DNA of 64,000 nt from Bimastos eiseni (taxonomy: Eukaryota; Annelida; Clitellata; Crassiclitellata; Lumbricidae): the NCBI GenBank assembly GCA_959347315.1, contig OY365814.1, forward strand, positions 31,042,176 through 31,106,175, given 5' to 3'. The translations under genes and the position numbers were made by a program. Shown here piece by piece: positions 46,936 to 57,279 of the stretch. Below the pieces are notes generated by a model that saw only the letters and a program-made list of their open reading frames with translations, was not told where the DNA came from and did no database searches. Position 1 is the stretch's first letter, and each line of letters begins with the position of its first letter.

Positions 46936-48233
46936 GTAAGTCCAACCGCTCAATAGAAAACATATCAATATATTATATGCTAGAAAGGAAATTGCGCAGA
47001 ATAAGGAAACAAGGAAACTGGAAATTGTCGCGCGGCCCCAGTTTGATTCCCAGGAAGACAAAATGTTGTCATTGAATGGAGTTTGCCCCCGTGTCAATTT
47101 TTTGATGTTCTGTGCTCGGTGATATGTTTTCGGTGATATGTTTCCGATGTTATGTATTTGGTGTTATATATTTGGTGTTCTATTCTTGGTGTTCTGTTAC
47201 TGGGTGTTCTTATTTCAGAGTTTTTATTTTGGCGTTCTGCTTTGGTTTTCAGACTGCCAACGCTGTTCTTGTTTTTATTGATTAATAGAATATTATTGTT
47301 GCATTGTCTGCTATTGTTGTTGTTGTTGTTGTTGTTGTTAATACGACTGTTGTTCTGGCTGTGGCTCTTGCATGTGGGCGCTCATTTGTTTCGTAGACCC
47401 CGAACGGCGAGCTTGCGATTGGGGCCGATAACTGGGCGCAGAAATGCAGATTTGAACACGATCCAACGCTATCAGCGAATGATATGGGGCAGAACATATA
47501 TGCCACTATGACAGGACCGATCATCAACATCACATTTGCAATCCAGAAATGGTACGACGAGATAAAGGACTACAATTACGCCACTCAAGCATGCTCAGGG
47601 ACATACTGTGCCCACTATACGCAGGTGAGCGAATCGGCGTGTGGGTTAGTATATCAGATCAAAGCAACGGAGAACTTTGCCTACAATTAAATATGTATGA
47701 TTTGCTTCTTATTTTTCCTTTATTAAGAATATAAAAACAGAGTTGTGGGTTAATGATTGGACTTTGAAGTGGATTCGTTCTGGGGTTCTTAGCAAATTGA
47801 GTAATTTGAGGATTGGAGTAATGTAGTGATGCATGGGTGTTCTGTTGACAGCTCTGGTTAGTGAGTTATGAACAAGTTGTCAACGCCTGAATTATGGGAA
47901 ATGTGGATTCAAGGTTGAGGAAGAGGGAATTTCAGTAATCTATCTTTGTGTGGACAATGAGGATGGCAATGGCGGAGCCAGTTTTGAAGACGAGCATGGG
48001 CCGGATGCGACGGAGATAACGAATGTGCACGAAGCAGGAGAGCGAAAGATATGGTTAGAGTAGGAATATAGGCATTCCGTATAGCACTCTTCCCCTTGAG
48101 CCCAGCTTCCACTTGAAATTAACTCATATTGGGAGAACTGATGGGTTCGGGAAAGTCAGAAAATAAATGTGGTCACCCTACCTGAAAGCCTTTGCAAAGA
48201 CATTGAGTAATTGTGACCATGGAATTGGCAGTG

Positions 48234-48269
<36 letters not shown>

Positions 48270-50158
48270 TAATAATAATAATAATAATGAGAATTCTTGC
48301 TTCTCCAGTGTGTTATCCATTGTCATGCGGCCCCTTGTAACATGGATTAGGGTAAAATGTAAATGCAAAGGCAAAAATCAGTCAGGCGCCACTGCTTACA
48401 CATAGGCTGCTAAGATCGAAGACCGCTGCAGAAACTAGAGCTGCTGTGATGCTGCATCGAGAAGAAGAGAAACAAAGCACCCATTCGGGTCTATCCCAAT
48501 GGAACAATGGGAACAATTTACGCTTCCAGAGTGTTATTGCTATTATTCGTTGACACCATCCATTGACGCTATCTTTTGACACCCTCCATTCACAGCCTAT
48601 GTTGACACCATGGTGATGAGATCCTGATATTTAAAAGTTTCGCCTAATATTGCTATAACATACACATCACATGGTGACTAATAGCATTACAAGGAGTCCA
48701 TTTGCATAAGTCTTTGGTACCGGTACATAAAGTAAAATTTTCATGAGCTCGATGAAGAAGTCATACTGAAACTTTGATGGGCTCATCAGCGACGAAATCG
48801 CATGGGAATGAAACTGAGCGAATTTCAAACGCCTATGGGGTGGAAGCTACGAAAGATTATGACATCGTGTTATCGTTATTTCTAGATTGTCTCGGCATTT
48901 AGTCGAGAGGTTGGCTGCGCTGTTTGGAATTGTTCGCAGTTGACCAATTCGAATATGACGAATGCACTGAACTTCATCTGCAACTACCGTCCAGCGTAGG
49001 GTCATCTCAGATCATAACCTCTGAATATCTAATCAGTTTTTATAATTTTTCATCAGAGTCTCAAATTATTATCCTTCGTTTGATTTCTTTCAATCATATA
49101 CATATTGTCATCCTTGCTTTATAATTAGGCTACGATTGATGATAATAATACTAAGATCGCATCCATCTTAGTTGGTAACCAGATCGTGTTACGTGTTTCC
49201 TATGGCAGCGGTAACCGTGTTGTGAACAATGTAGCACCAAAGCCGTTTAAGATTGGACCTGGATGCAGCCAATGCGCCAGTAGATCATGGTGGTGCAACA
49301 ATGGACTCTGCGATCGTAAGTGACAATCATTGAAATTTTTGACTGCAGTCGTTACAATTGTATTGCGGAATTTGTATTGTTCAAATTCTGCTTCCGTAGT
49401 ATGAATATAAAAAGACGCCAAACAGTCTACCTTTATGGCCACTATGGCGACCCATGAAATTTTAATGAGCAGGCTGGAGTATAGAAAATACTAAAGTATA
49501 GCTGTTGTTGAGATGTCATCGTAGTTGTAATCTTCGAACTTCTAAAGCGCCACGGAAAAGTCAAGCGCAGGGCACCAGCTTATTCACGATCGCTGCGTCA
49601 AATCCAATGGGTTGTCAAATGGGTAATCCGAGGATGGTCAGAATCCAGTTTCCAGAGGGTCAGAGGAGGCAAAGTAGATGTTAAGGGGTATCGCCTTGGT
49701 CGAGAATTCGACTGTGGATGATCAAGTGATCTTCAACAGCAACACTTTCAACTTGCAATCAAGCAACCTTATTTATATTTAAAACATTCAATTAACCATC
49801 TGCACTTCTACTTCTAAGACGACGTTGTACTAAATATTCGTCATAAGATCATCAACCTACCCACTGACTCGACGTTTTGTGTTATCTAATACGGCGGCCA
49901 AGTTATCGTTGGGTCCAAATCAGCCCTTGAATTGTCCAACTGATGTTATTTGACAATAGTGTTAAGGGTGGACCATACCTGATTCAAGTAACGGTCGCAA
50001 AAGGCATCAACAAAGAGCTTTATAAACTTACCTTTATTACCAAAGATTCAACATTACAGGATACTGCATTGAGTTCCTAGTCCGAAAAATGAATAAACAA
50101 ATCCAATACAGATCTTTTCTGTTCAAGAACGGGTCCCACTCATATGGAACGTGAAATA

Positions 50159-50195
<37 letters not shown>

Positions 50196-50816
50196 CCTAC
50201 ACTATGCATTACTTTTAATCAATCTAGATAGAGCCTCTTCAAGATGACTACTCAGTGGCGCTAATGATATAAATATATGTATATATAATATCATATGTAT
50301 ATGTAAATGCATATGAGTATGTATATGTTGATGTATAATCATATTGATATAGATATTTATATATATGGCAAAGAAAAATACACTAGTTTAATCTCTTGTG
50401 TTTTAGGAAGCTGTATAGCCCCGGGACCGACATGCGGTAAAATCATTCTTTTTTCACAATATTTAAGCCTTGGAAATCAGTCTAACTCGCATTACACCCT
50501 TGGTAGGATGGTAATGTAATGGTAATGTGCCAAAGTGAAATTTTATTTACACGGATAACGTGCCCTAAACTGATAGCACGATAAAAGTCATGGGGATTTT
50601 TCAAGTTCGCTAGTAAAGCCTGCTAGAGTTTCTCCTATTGCGTGTAGCAGGATCAGGTTAAGACCAAGCTGACCTCCAAGAGGTTGGAGATACTTCCGGT
50701 CACTCCAATAACTAATTTATTATTGATACTACTACTCATGTTATTTTTATTATAATTATTATTATAACTAGTAGTAGTAGTAGTATTAGTAGTAGGAGAA
50801 GTAGGTGGAGTAGTAT

Positions 50817-50855
<39 letters not shown>

Positions 50856-53799
50856 AGACGACCTAAAGTGTTTGGAGATATCGTGGGAGGAGGCTGAGAC
50901 ACTGGCTTTGGATAGAGACGAATGGAGGAAGTGCGTTGCCCGATGTGTAGACCTACACAGGAAGGACTAAGTAAGTACTAAGTAAGTAAGTAGTAGTAGT
51001 AGGGAAAGTAGGAGAAGTAGCAGCAGCAGCAGTAGTAGTAGTAGTAGTAGGCGGAGTAGGTGGACTAGTAGTAGTAGTAGTAGTAACAGTGGTAGTAGTA
51101 GTAGTAGTATTTGTTTTGGTGTTTGTTTACTCTTCCGCAAATGAAGATACTATGATATTCTTCTTTATAGAAAAGTATTAAGAAGTATGTGGTACGACAC
51201 CGTTATTACTAGGCAATGTAATGTAATGTGGTCGAGCATTTATAACTCGCCAATCCAAGGTATGTACTCATAGGCGCTCTCTGCGCTGGCTTAAATTATG
51301 TCAAATGCCATAGTGAGCGAGTGATCTACACATGTCAGCAAAACTATACACAGTGAATGGGTCCACTAACCATCGTGAAACCAACGGGATCCCGTCGACG
51401 GTTGACAGATGGCATGGATGTTCAGAGTCTCTTGGCCAAGTTGCGTCGATGGGATAGAGCCGTTAGAGCGCCGACTGTCTACGTATAATCGCAGACACGG
51501 GTTCAAGTCCCTCATTAGGTTCATAATATAAATTGCTAAATCCAGACTCTGTGAGCCTTATGTCAAATGTCAACACTTGACGGGCATACTTTGATTAAGC
51601 TATGCGTGTGTGCGAGTGCTCATTGTTGGCGATTCTTCCAGCAGCCTGGTTAACTTTCTTTCATATCATAATCGCTCCTAACATGCTCTATGTTAGCGTC
51701 CAAATTGCTACTCATTAGTTTCTAATCGTCAGGGGCTACATATATTCACAATTGTATCGCGCAATCATTGATCAGGTAATGATAGCCTTATTAAACTTGC
51801 AGGATGTGCTCCCGCCTGTCTCAACATGGCATCTGTGAACAGTGGCAACTGTTCCTGCTCCTGTACTCCTGGATGGTTAGGATCGGATTGCAGCCGTATG
51901 TTGAATTACTGTGTTTTAAAATGTGAACTTTTATCGACGCTTCTCTTGGTATGGGGTATAAAGCACCATCCCCCGGAAATTTCCCGCGGACATCTCCTCC
52001 GACATCTCCCCCGGTCGACAATTCCCTACGGATGTTTTCCCCCTGTGACACAGCTGAACTATTTAAATCGTGCAATTTAATTTTAGACAGCAAAACGAAT
52101 GAGCATTTATTTTAATTTAAATTATCCTTTTATCGAAATGAAATCAAAGCATGAAACTAGGCAGCAAAACGAATGAATATTTATTTTAATTTGAACTATC
52201 TTTTAATTGAAAAGGAATGAAGCAAACGACAGAAAGATCTACATTCAATTTCACCTTTGGTTTACATTCCCATAAAGCTGACCCTGCACCTCTTCGACGT
52301 TCACACTCATAACTAACGACGTTATTTGCTAATTTTTTTCACATAAGCATTGCCCATTAACGCAACTTTGTTATTTCCACGCATACTAGCAACAGTTTCC
52401 ATGGCACTTCCATCTCTTCGGATTTCTTTTCTAATAATTTATCTTACAGGTCATTCCAGGAAGAAGGACCCACAGCTGCAAGTCGAAGTAGGTCTTCGTG
52501 TATAGGCCTACACACATTGGTACATGCATATAGGCCTACCTCAGGATTACAGCAGAACTATTTTAGGAGCTTCAAGCTCTTACAACATGACAGAATTGTG
52601 CCCATGTAGGACTCGTGTTCCATGTGAGACCAATTTGGAGTCAATATGAGTTCCATCCAATGCCCATGAAGATGCGGCTAGGAAAGGAGTTGACAGTGTT
52701 TTCGTTAGCATTTATGGCATTGATTGTTCTATCGATGTGTAAGGTTCATTCTCATTTTAGAACAAGAAACTTGTTATTGGCATCAACAACGTGCAATCGT
52801 ATTGTAGAGTAATAATACAATAGCAAATCTTGATTTTGCGTTTTTTCAAAAATAAAACATCAGCACAGAATTTTCGTGTAGAGAACATGTAGACTATGTA
52901 GAGTGAGCCTGTGGCATTCATGTAGAGAGCGTTTCATCATACAAATACTGTGGTATGCTTGTTAATTTCAGTCGAGTGCAAAAATAATAACCCACTATGC
53001 GATCCGCCGCGAGGAGTGCCGGGTTATCTCCCTGGATTTTGCAGTTTTACCAATGATACCGGCACAATTGTACGTGATGAATGCCCCAAGATGTGCAACC
53101 AATGTCAAGGTAAGACAACACGCAACAAGAGGAGCTTAGAGACATCAAACGGAATTCACACCAGGCCACGACCGCTTGTCCGAGTACACAAGTTTTGTCC
53201 CTCTCTGTGGACGAATGTGTATTATCTTCTATCTGAGCAGGCACTTGTTCTAATACTTTGTAAATATTCCATTAATTTCCACAGAAGGCCTATTATATGC
53301 CTACCTGTAAAACTCATAAGCGAGATATTTATTTATATCCCGGAGGAACATTTCTAAAAGTACGTGGAAAATTGATATTTTGCTATTTCAATCGAGTAGG
53401 GCCTTTCTTAAATAGAGAGCACTGCAAATCCGAATTAACACACTTACGCATTTTCGGATAGTGGCGAAATATTGTACTATAATCCAGAGATTGGCCTAAG
53501 TCGTTTTCTATTCTTAATCCTATCTTTTCCAAGCCTTTCCGATGATTCGTGGCGCTAGTATTGGCTCATGTAAATTATATACTCTTAGACGCGCAATTCT
53601 TTTTCTGTGCCACTAATTCGCAAATGGTTTAAGACCGTTTAATTCTACCATTGTATCGAGTAGTGTGAATGTTATGACCAATTATGGATAAATCATGTTC
53701 TTTGCAGCTGCTGTTGGCAACAATAACTATTCTACTTCGACGAAGCCATCGTTACTGACCGTGCTGTTGGTCTGGTTGTACAGCTTCCAGAGTATTTAA
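46672..53799 (+). CDS. CAP-EGF-ShKT protein copy B, GPI-anchor-like tail
   Basis: Complete gene, eight exons: 46672-46935, 47397-47624, 48886-48995, 49209-49315, 50407-50436, 51803-51895, 52972-53109, 53708-53799; 353 residues. Order: signal peptide (GLLLMVVRFVMVF), basic propeptide (LHRDSRSVHRSRR), CAP domain (NNHNRLRRMAGAS ... HYTQIV ... REVGCAVWNC), Cys-rich hinge, EGF-like (CSCSCTPGWLGSDC), ShKT-like (six Cys), and a tail with NNNYSTSTKPS followed by LLTVLLVWLYSF and stop. That tail has the small-residue plus hydrophobic form of a GPI signal, suggesting an outer-membrane-anchored protein. CAP proteins (CRISP, GLIPR, PI16) act outside the cell; ligand unknown. The usual Trp after HYTQ[IV] is Ser here. 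Confidence 0.85.
47397..47624 (+). CDS. Copy B exon 2 (CAP core)
   Basis: Acceptor TTGTTTCGTAG, donor GTGAGC, 76 codons, phase 0. CRFEH supplies the first CAP histidine; CAHYTQ the second. KWYDEIKDYNY matches the CAP W-x-x-E helix. Confidence 0.87.
48237..48290. repeat. (AAT)n microsatellite
   Basis: AAT run in a copy B intron. Confidence 0.95.
48886..48995 (+). CDS. Copy B exon 3 (CAP C-terminal)
   Basis: Acceptor TTATTTCTAG, donor GTAGGG (copy C has GTAAGG). FSREVGCAVWNC and FICNYRP match the CAP C terminus, where C-NYGP is usual. Confidence 0.82.
49209..49315 (+). CDS. Copy B exon 4 (hinge)
   Basis: Acceptor TATGGCAG, donor GTAAGT. KPFKIGPGCSQCASRSWWC matches the PYKxGxxCSxC motif that follows CAP domains. 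Confidence 0.83.
49510..49745 (-). repeat. Dispersed family D copy
   Basis: GCGCAGGGCACCAGCTTATT as at 43085, with GTAATCTTCGAACTTCTAA. Confidence 0.65.
50160..50192. repeat. (AT)n microsatellite
   Basis: AT run in the copy B intron before the micro-exon. Confidence 0.95.
50407..50436 (+). CDS. Copy B 30-nt micro-exon
   Basis: Acceptor CTTGTGTTTTAG, donor GTAAAA; phase 1 in and out. Encodes RSCIAPGPTCG with flanking bases, adding two cysteines. Confidence 0.8.
50765..51112. repeat. (TAG)n microsatellite, interrupted
   Basis: TAG repeats broken by about 110 bp of unrelated sequence (50850-50970). Confidence 0.9.
51208..51400 (+). repeat. Dispersed family F copy
   Basis: CAATGTAATGTAATGTGG, then ATAGGCGCTCTCTGCGCTGG and GTCAGCAAAACTATACACAG, in the same order as 18528-18690. 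Confidence 0.65.
51436..51525 (+). repeat. tRNA-like SINE head
   Basis: GATAGAGCCGTTAGAGCGCC resembles an A box region and ACGGGTTCAAGTCCC a B box. Spacing fits a tRNA-derived promoter, but stems are imperfect. Confidence 0.4.
51803..51895 (+). CDS. Copy B EGF-like exon
   Basis: Acceptor AAACTTGCAG, donor GTATGT, 93 nt. Six cysteines, C-x3-C...C-x-C-x-C-x7-C. Confidence 0.85.
52972..53109 (+). CDS. Copy B ShKT-like exon
   Basis: Acceptor TTAATTTCAG, donor GTAAGA. Six cysteines, with ECPKMCNQCQ at the end, as in ShKT domains. Confidence 0.82.
53708..53799 (+). CDS. Copy B tail exon (GPI-like signal)
   Basis: Acceptor TTCTTTGCAG, 30 codons and TAA. Ser/Thr/Asn spacer, then a hydrophobic end without a charged tail. 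Confidence 0.75.
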
Positions 53800-56700
53800 A
53801 GCATGCGCAGTACTGCGTATGTTGCTCAAAGGGTCATCACATATCGAATTGTCGTTCAGATCTCTCATGCATGTTAAACATTTTGGTGGAGGTTGTACAA
53901 TGACATGAGGAAACCTGTTTTCTAATATTTTATATTTCGATTATCTAGCGGATCCATTATCTGTTAGGGGGACTATATTCAATATAGTTGAGTTCAGTAT
54001 CTGTGATCATAATATTATAATAACTTCATGTTTCTAGGTTTGTGTCTGACTCGAACCGAACTCAGTTTTCCAACATCGATCCCATAAAACAGAACTTGAA
54101 TGGCTAAAGGGAAAGACGATATTTTAGTCTCGTATTTCTTTTTGGCGAATGCTAATTCTAACAACGTGTGTGTCGAAACATATTATACACCGCACGAAGA
54201 CAATGCTGTGTACATAGGCTGCATGGCTGACGAGATTTATATGCCCTCCACGTTGGCAAGCAGTGTCTAGCCGATCCATTTACAGCTAGGCTATCTGAAG
54301 CAGCCACATGATACCTATCTCTATCCCACATCTTGTAGTTAATTTGACCTAAGCTGTAATAGCGAACAACAATGCCAACCAAATAGATGGGCAAATTCAT
54401 TGTCTGAGTTTCACAGGTCAATAGTACGAAAGAAGTTTGACCTTTCAATAAAATCTTTAAGTCATTGGAAACAGGTATACGGTCAGTTACATGTGTTATT
54501 AATCTCGACATTTATATAGCGCATTTTCTATGCTCTTAATTTTCTGGGTTTGATCCTCTGCCTATCGATTTTGCTTCGATGTATAGCGCCTGTGAATAAG
54601 CTGGTTCCCGCGATTTCGCTTTTGTCAGATCTGTAAAAATATCGAGTTACGATTATGATCTCTAGGGCGCAACATAATCAACCCATCTGTCAGAATGTTG
54701 AGAACTTAACCGTTCCATACTTATGACGTCCAAACATAGAGACGTGCCATTATGTACCAGCCATTCAATCAAATGTTCTCAGTTAACCCTATGCCACTCT
54801 TTTATCATGGATGAAATTTTTATTTTCTCAGAAGTGAGAAAGGAGGAAGGTGTGGAAATATTAAGTGAAGGAGGGAGGGGGAGAGGTTTGAGGAAGGGAA
54901 TGAATAATGAATGTACTGATGACTGGATAGACGCAAGATTGACTATAAGAATTCTAGGGAAAGCCTTGATGTCAAGTTTTCCGGACACGCCATTTGCTCA
55001 GCCAGCTAAAAGTATCAGCATACACAGGATCTTCTCTTGTGTGTGGTTGGCTGGCTGGTATGAGTGATAGCGTTGAACATTGTGACTGCACAAGGCCAAC
55101 AAGGCCACAAACGAAACTTCATAAAGGTCTGTCTTGCCCCAGGTTATGCTTGGCCGGTTCTTCTCGCACGACTAATTCAAAAACTACTACAACAATGTCA
55201 AGCCGAATATGAATTGGTAACATAGATAATAATGTACCAATTGCGCCTTCATAATAATATCCAATACAATGCGATGTGTGAAGTACCAAACACAGCATAA
55301 CTTCAAGTTCCATACAAGTCACGAAAGCAGTTCGGCCACGTTTATTAGCATTCTACAGAAAGCAGCTATAGTGTTGCAGCCGTACTTGATCGCTTTGGGC
55401 AAGTCTGTTTCGGTTGAGTGGTTCGTAAGCCAAGAGCGAAAAAATCTCAACTTCCTTGTTAAGATACCAGGTGTTGGCTGGTAAGCAGGTGTGGTCCTGT
55501 CTGAGGACGTGGTAATCTTTCACATCCGCTCCTATGGCCCTCTGTAATAACCGCCAAACAACATTTATCTTCGTTTAACTGGTGTGACAGTTCTGCCTGT
55601 CGTATACCCTACCCAAGACCATATTTACTATATCCTATTCCCAAACCTATACTACTTTACCTAAAACTACTCTATCTCATTGTACTTTACCATTACCCAT
55701 ACCTGATCATACGTACTCCATCCGACCGTACGTGTAATCTGTTATACGTTACCATACCCTACCTGAGCTCAGTTTTTCTATCGTCCGTTGATATAATTAT
55801 GTATAATGTATGTGTGTGTATGTGTGCATGTATTTATTTATTTATTTATGAATGTATATGTATATATGTGTATGTATAATATACGTATGTGCGTGTTTGC
55901 ATGTGTGTGCATGTATGTATGTATATCTCTGTGTCTGTATGTCCCATCAACGAATTGGTATCACGTATCGTTGTGCTGCCTGCGATTCATTACTTGAGAA
56001 AGGATTGGAAAAGGATTCTATTACACATGTGGAGGTTAAGATAGGGCAACAGTATGCCACGGTACTGAGGCGTTCAGTGAGATGTTGCAATGAGACATCA
56101 CAGGCTGGGTTGGGTCTACAAAATAGTGAAGGCAATTACACATATACATGTATATATATATACATGTATATATATATACACTGACAGACAAACAGATAGA
56201 CACACAAAGAGAAAAACTAAGTTTCAAAAAGTGTTTTAGAAGTAAGCTTATCGTAGCGTCCACTACAGGTGCTGCGTGTCTACATGTGTTATAGGGCCTG
56301 TGCTCGCAGACATTATTATATATAAAATATACACATTCAATTATGTATGATCGTATATATACAATACAGTATAGTTATAAATACATATTGTATATATATA
56401 TAGGTCTTGATGGGCCCTAAGCAAACACTCATTAATAAATAGTAGGTTCATTGGTCGGAATAGGTCTGCGACATACATATTATAAAGCAGGTGCCACTTA
56501 CATATAGATATATAGTTGCTATATATGCATAATATCATGATACCCTAGACCCATAGGCTTACACTAGATTATGCATTGGCCTAATCAGAAAGACGGAATG
56601 TAGCTAATATGATATAGCGTTCTTATGAAAAGACTGCAAATTCACAGGCCCAGCATGTCAAACTATGTAAATTTTGTGGACTTTGAATTGCGGAAAGAAG

Positions 56701-56930
56701 TGACTCTGTCGAAGTAGTTAAAATTTGTTTCGGCCGACGCCTAAGACGTCGTCAACATTCACAATGGTCTCTCTTTCATAGGAATCGCTGAACCGCTAAA
56801 CATCAGCGCTCAGATTATGAAAAGACGTTTCCTTGAGTGGAATGTTGCTTCTAACGTAGAAAACTACTAGAGTTTAATGTCCAAGATTCTTGGCTGGTGT
56901 TCTTGTTTAGCTTACGAACCCTTCTCTACA
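53800..56930. other. Intergenic between CAP copies B and C
   Basis: No gene seen. Holds a family D copy (54575), T/ATG-rich microsatellite (55800-55930), AT runs (56145-56180, 56310-56400). Confidence 0.6.
54575..54690 (+). repeat. Dispersed family D copy
   Basis: TAGCGCCTGTGAATAAGCTG, then ATCGAGTTACGATTATGATC. Confidence 0.6.
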
Positions 56931-56953
56931 GAGCTCCCTAGGGAGCAGAGCTG
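56931..56953 (+). promoter_or_regulatory. Conserved palindromic element upstream of copy C
   Basis: Contains the perfect 14-bp palindrome GCTCCCTAGGGAGC, then AGAGCTG. Located 48-70 bp before the ATG; copy B has 21 of 23 bases in common at a similar distance. Confidence 0.45.
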
Positions 56954-57000
56954 TATTTTTGGATTCAGAGTATCGTGGAAGAGGTAATTTGCAAAGATCC

Positions 57001-57279
57001 ATGATGGGGATCAAACAAATGGGGTTTTTACTGACGGTGGTAATCTTGGCTTTGGCTTTCAACTTCGGAGACTGTTACACTCAGGGGATCGGGGAGGTTG
57101 TGTCCATTCGATCCAACGCCGTTACCAGGTTGGAAGACTCCGAGTCCGTCCTTCATCGTGACTCCAGATCCGTTCATCGATCACAAAGGTCAGTGACCAA
57201 TGAAACGGAAACTCAGGAAGCCCTCAGCAATCACAACAGAGTTCGACGGTTGGAGGGAGCGTCAGATGCGGAGCTAATG
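57001..57279 (+). CDS. Copy C exon 1
   Basis: Two adjacent ATGs (57001, 57004); 93 codons; donor GTGAGA. Signal peptide, then LEDSESVLHRDSRSVHRS. Confidence 0.85.

Noticed and set aside
51436..51525. Functional tRNA gene
   Set aside because: A and B box-like sequences are present, but I could not pair acceptor and anticodon stems; a tRNA-derived SINE fits better. The same holds for 1664-1723 and 62126-62200.
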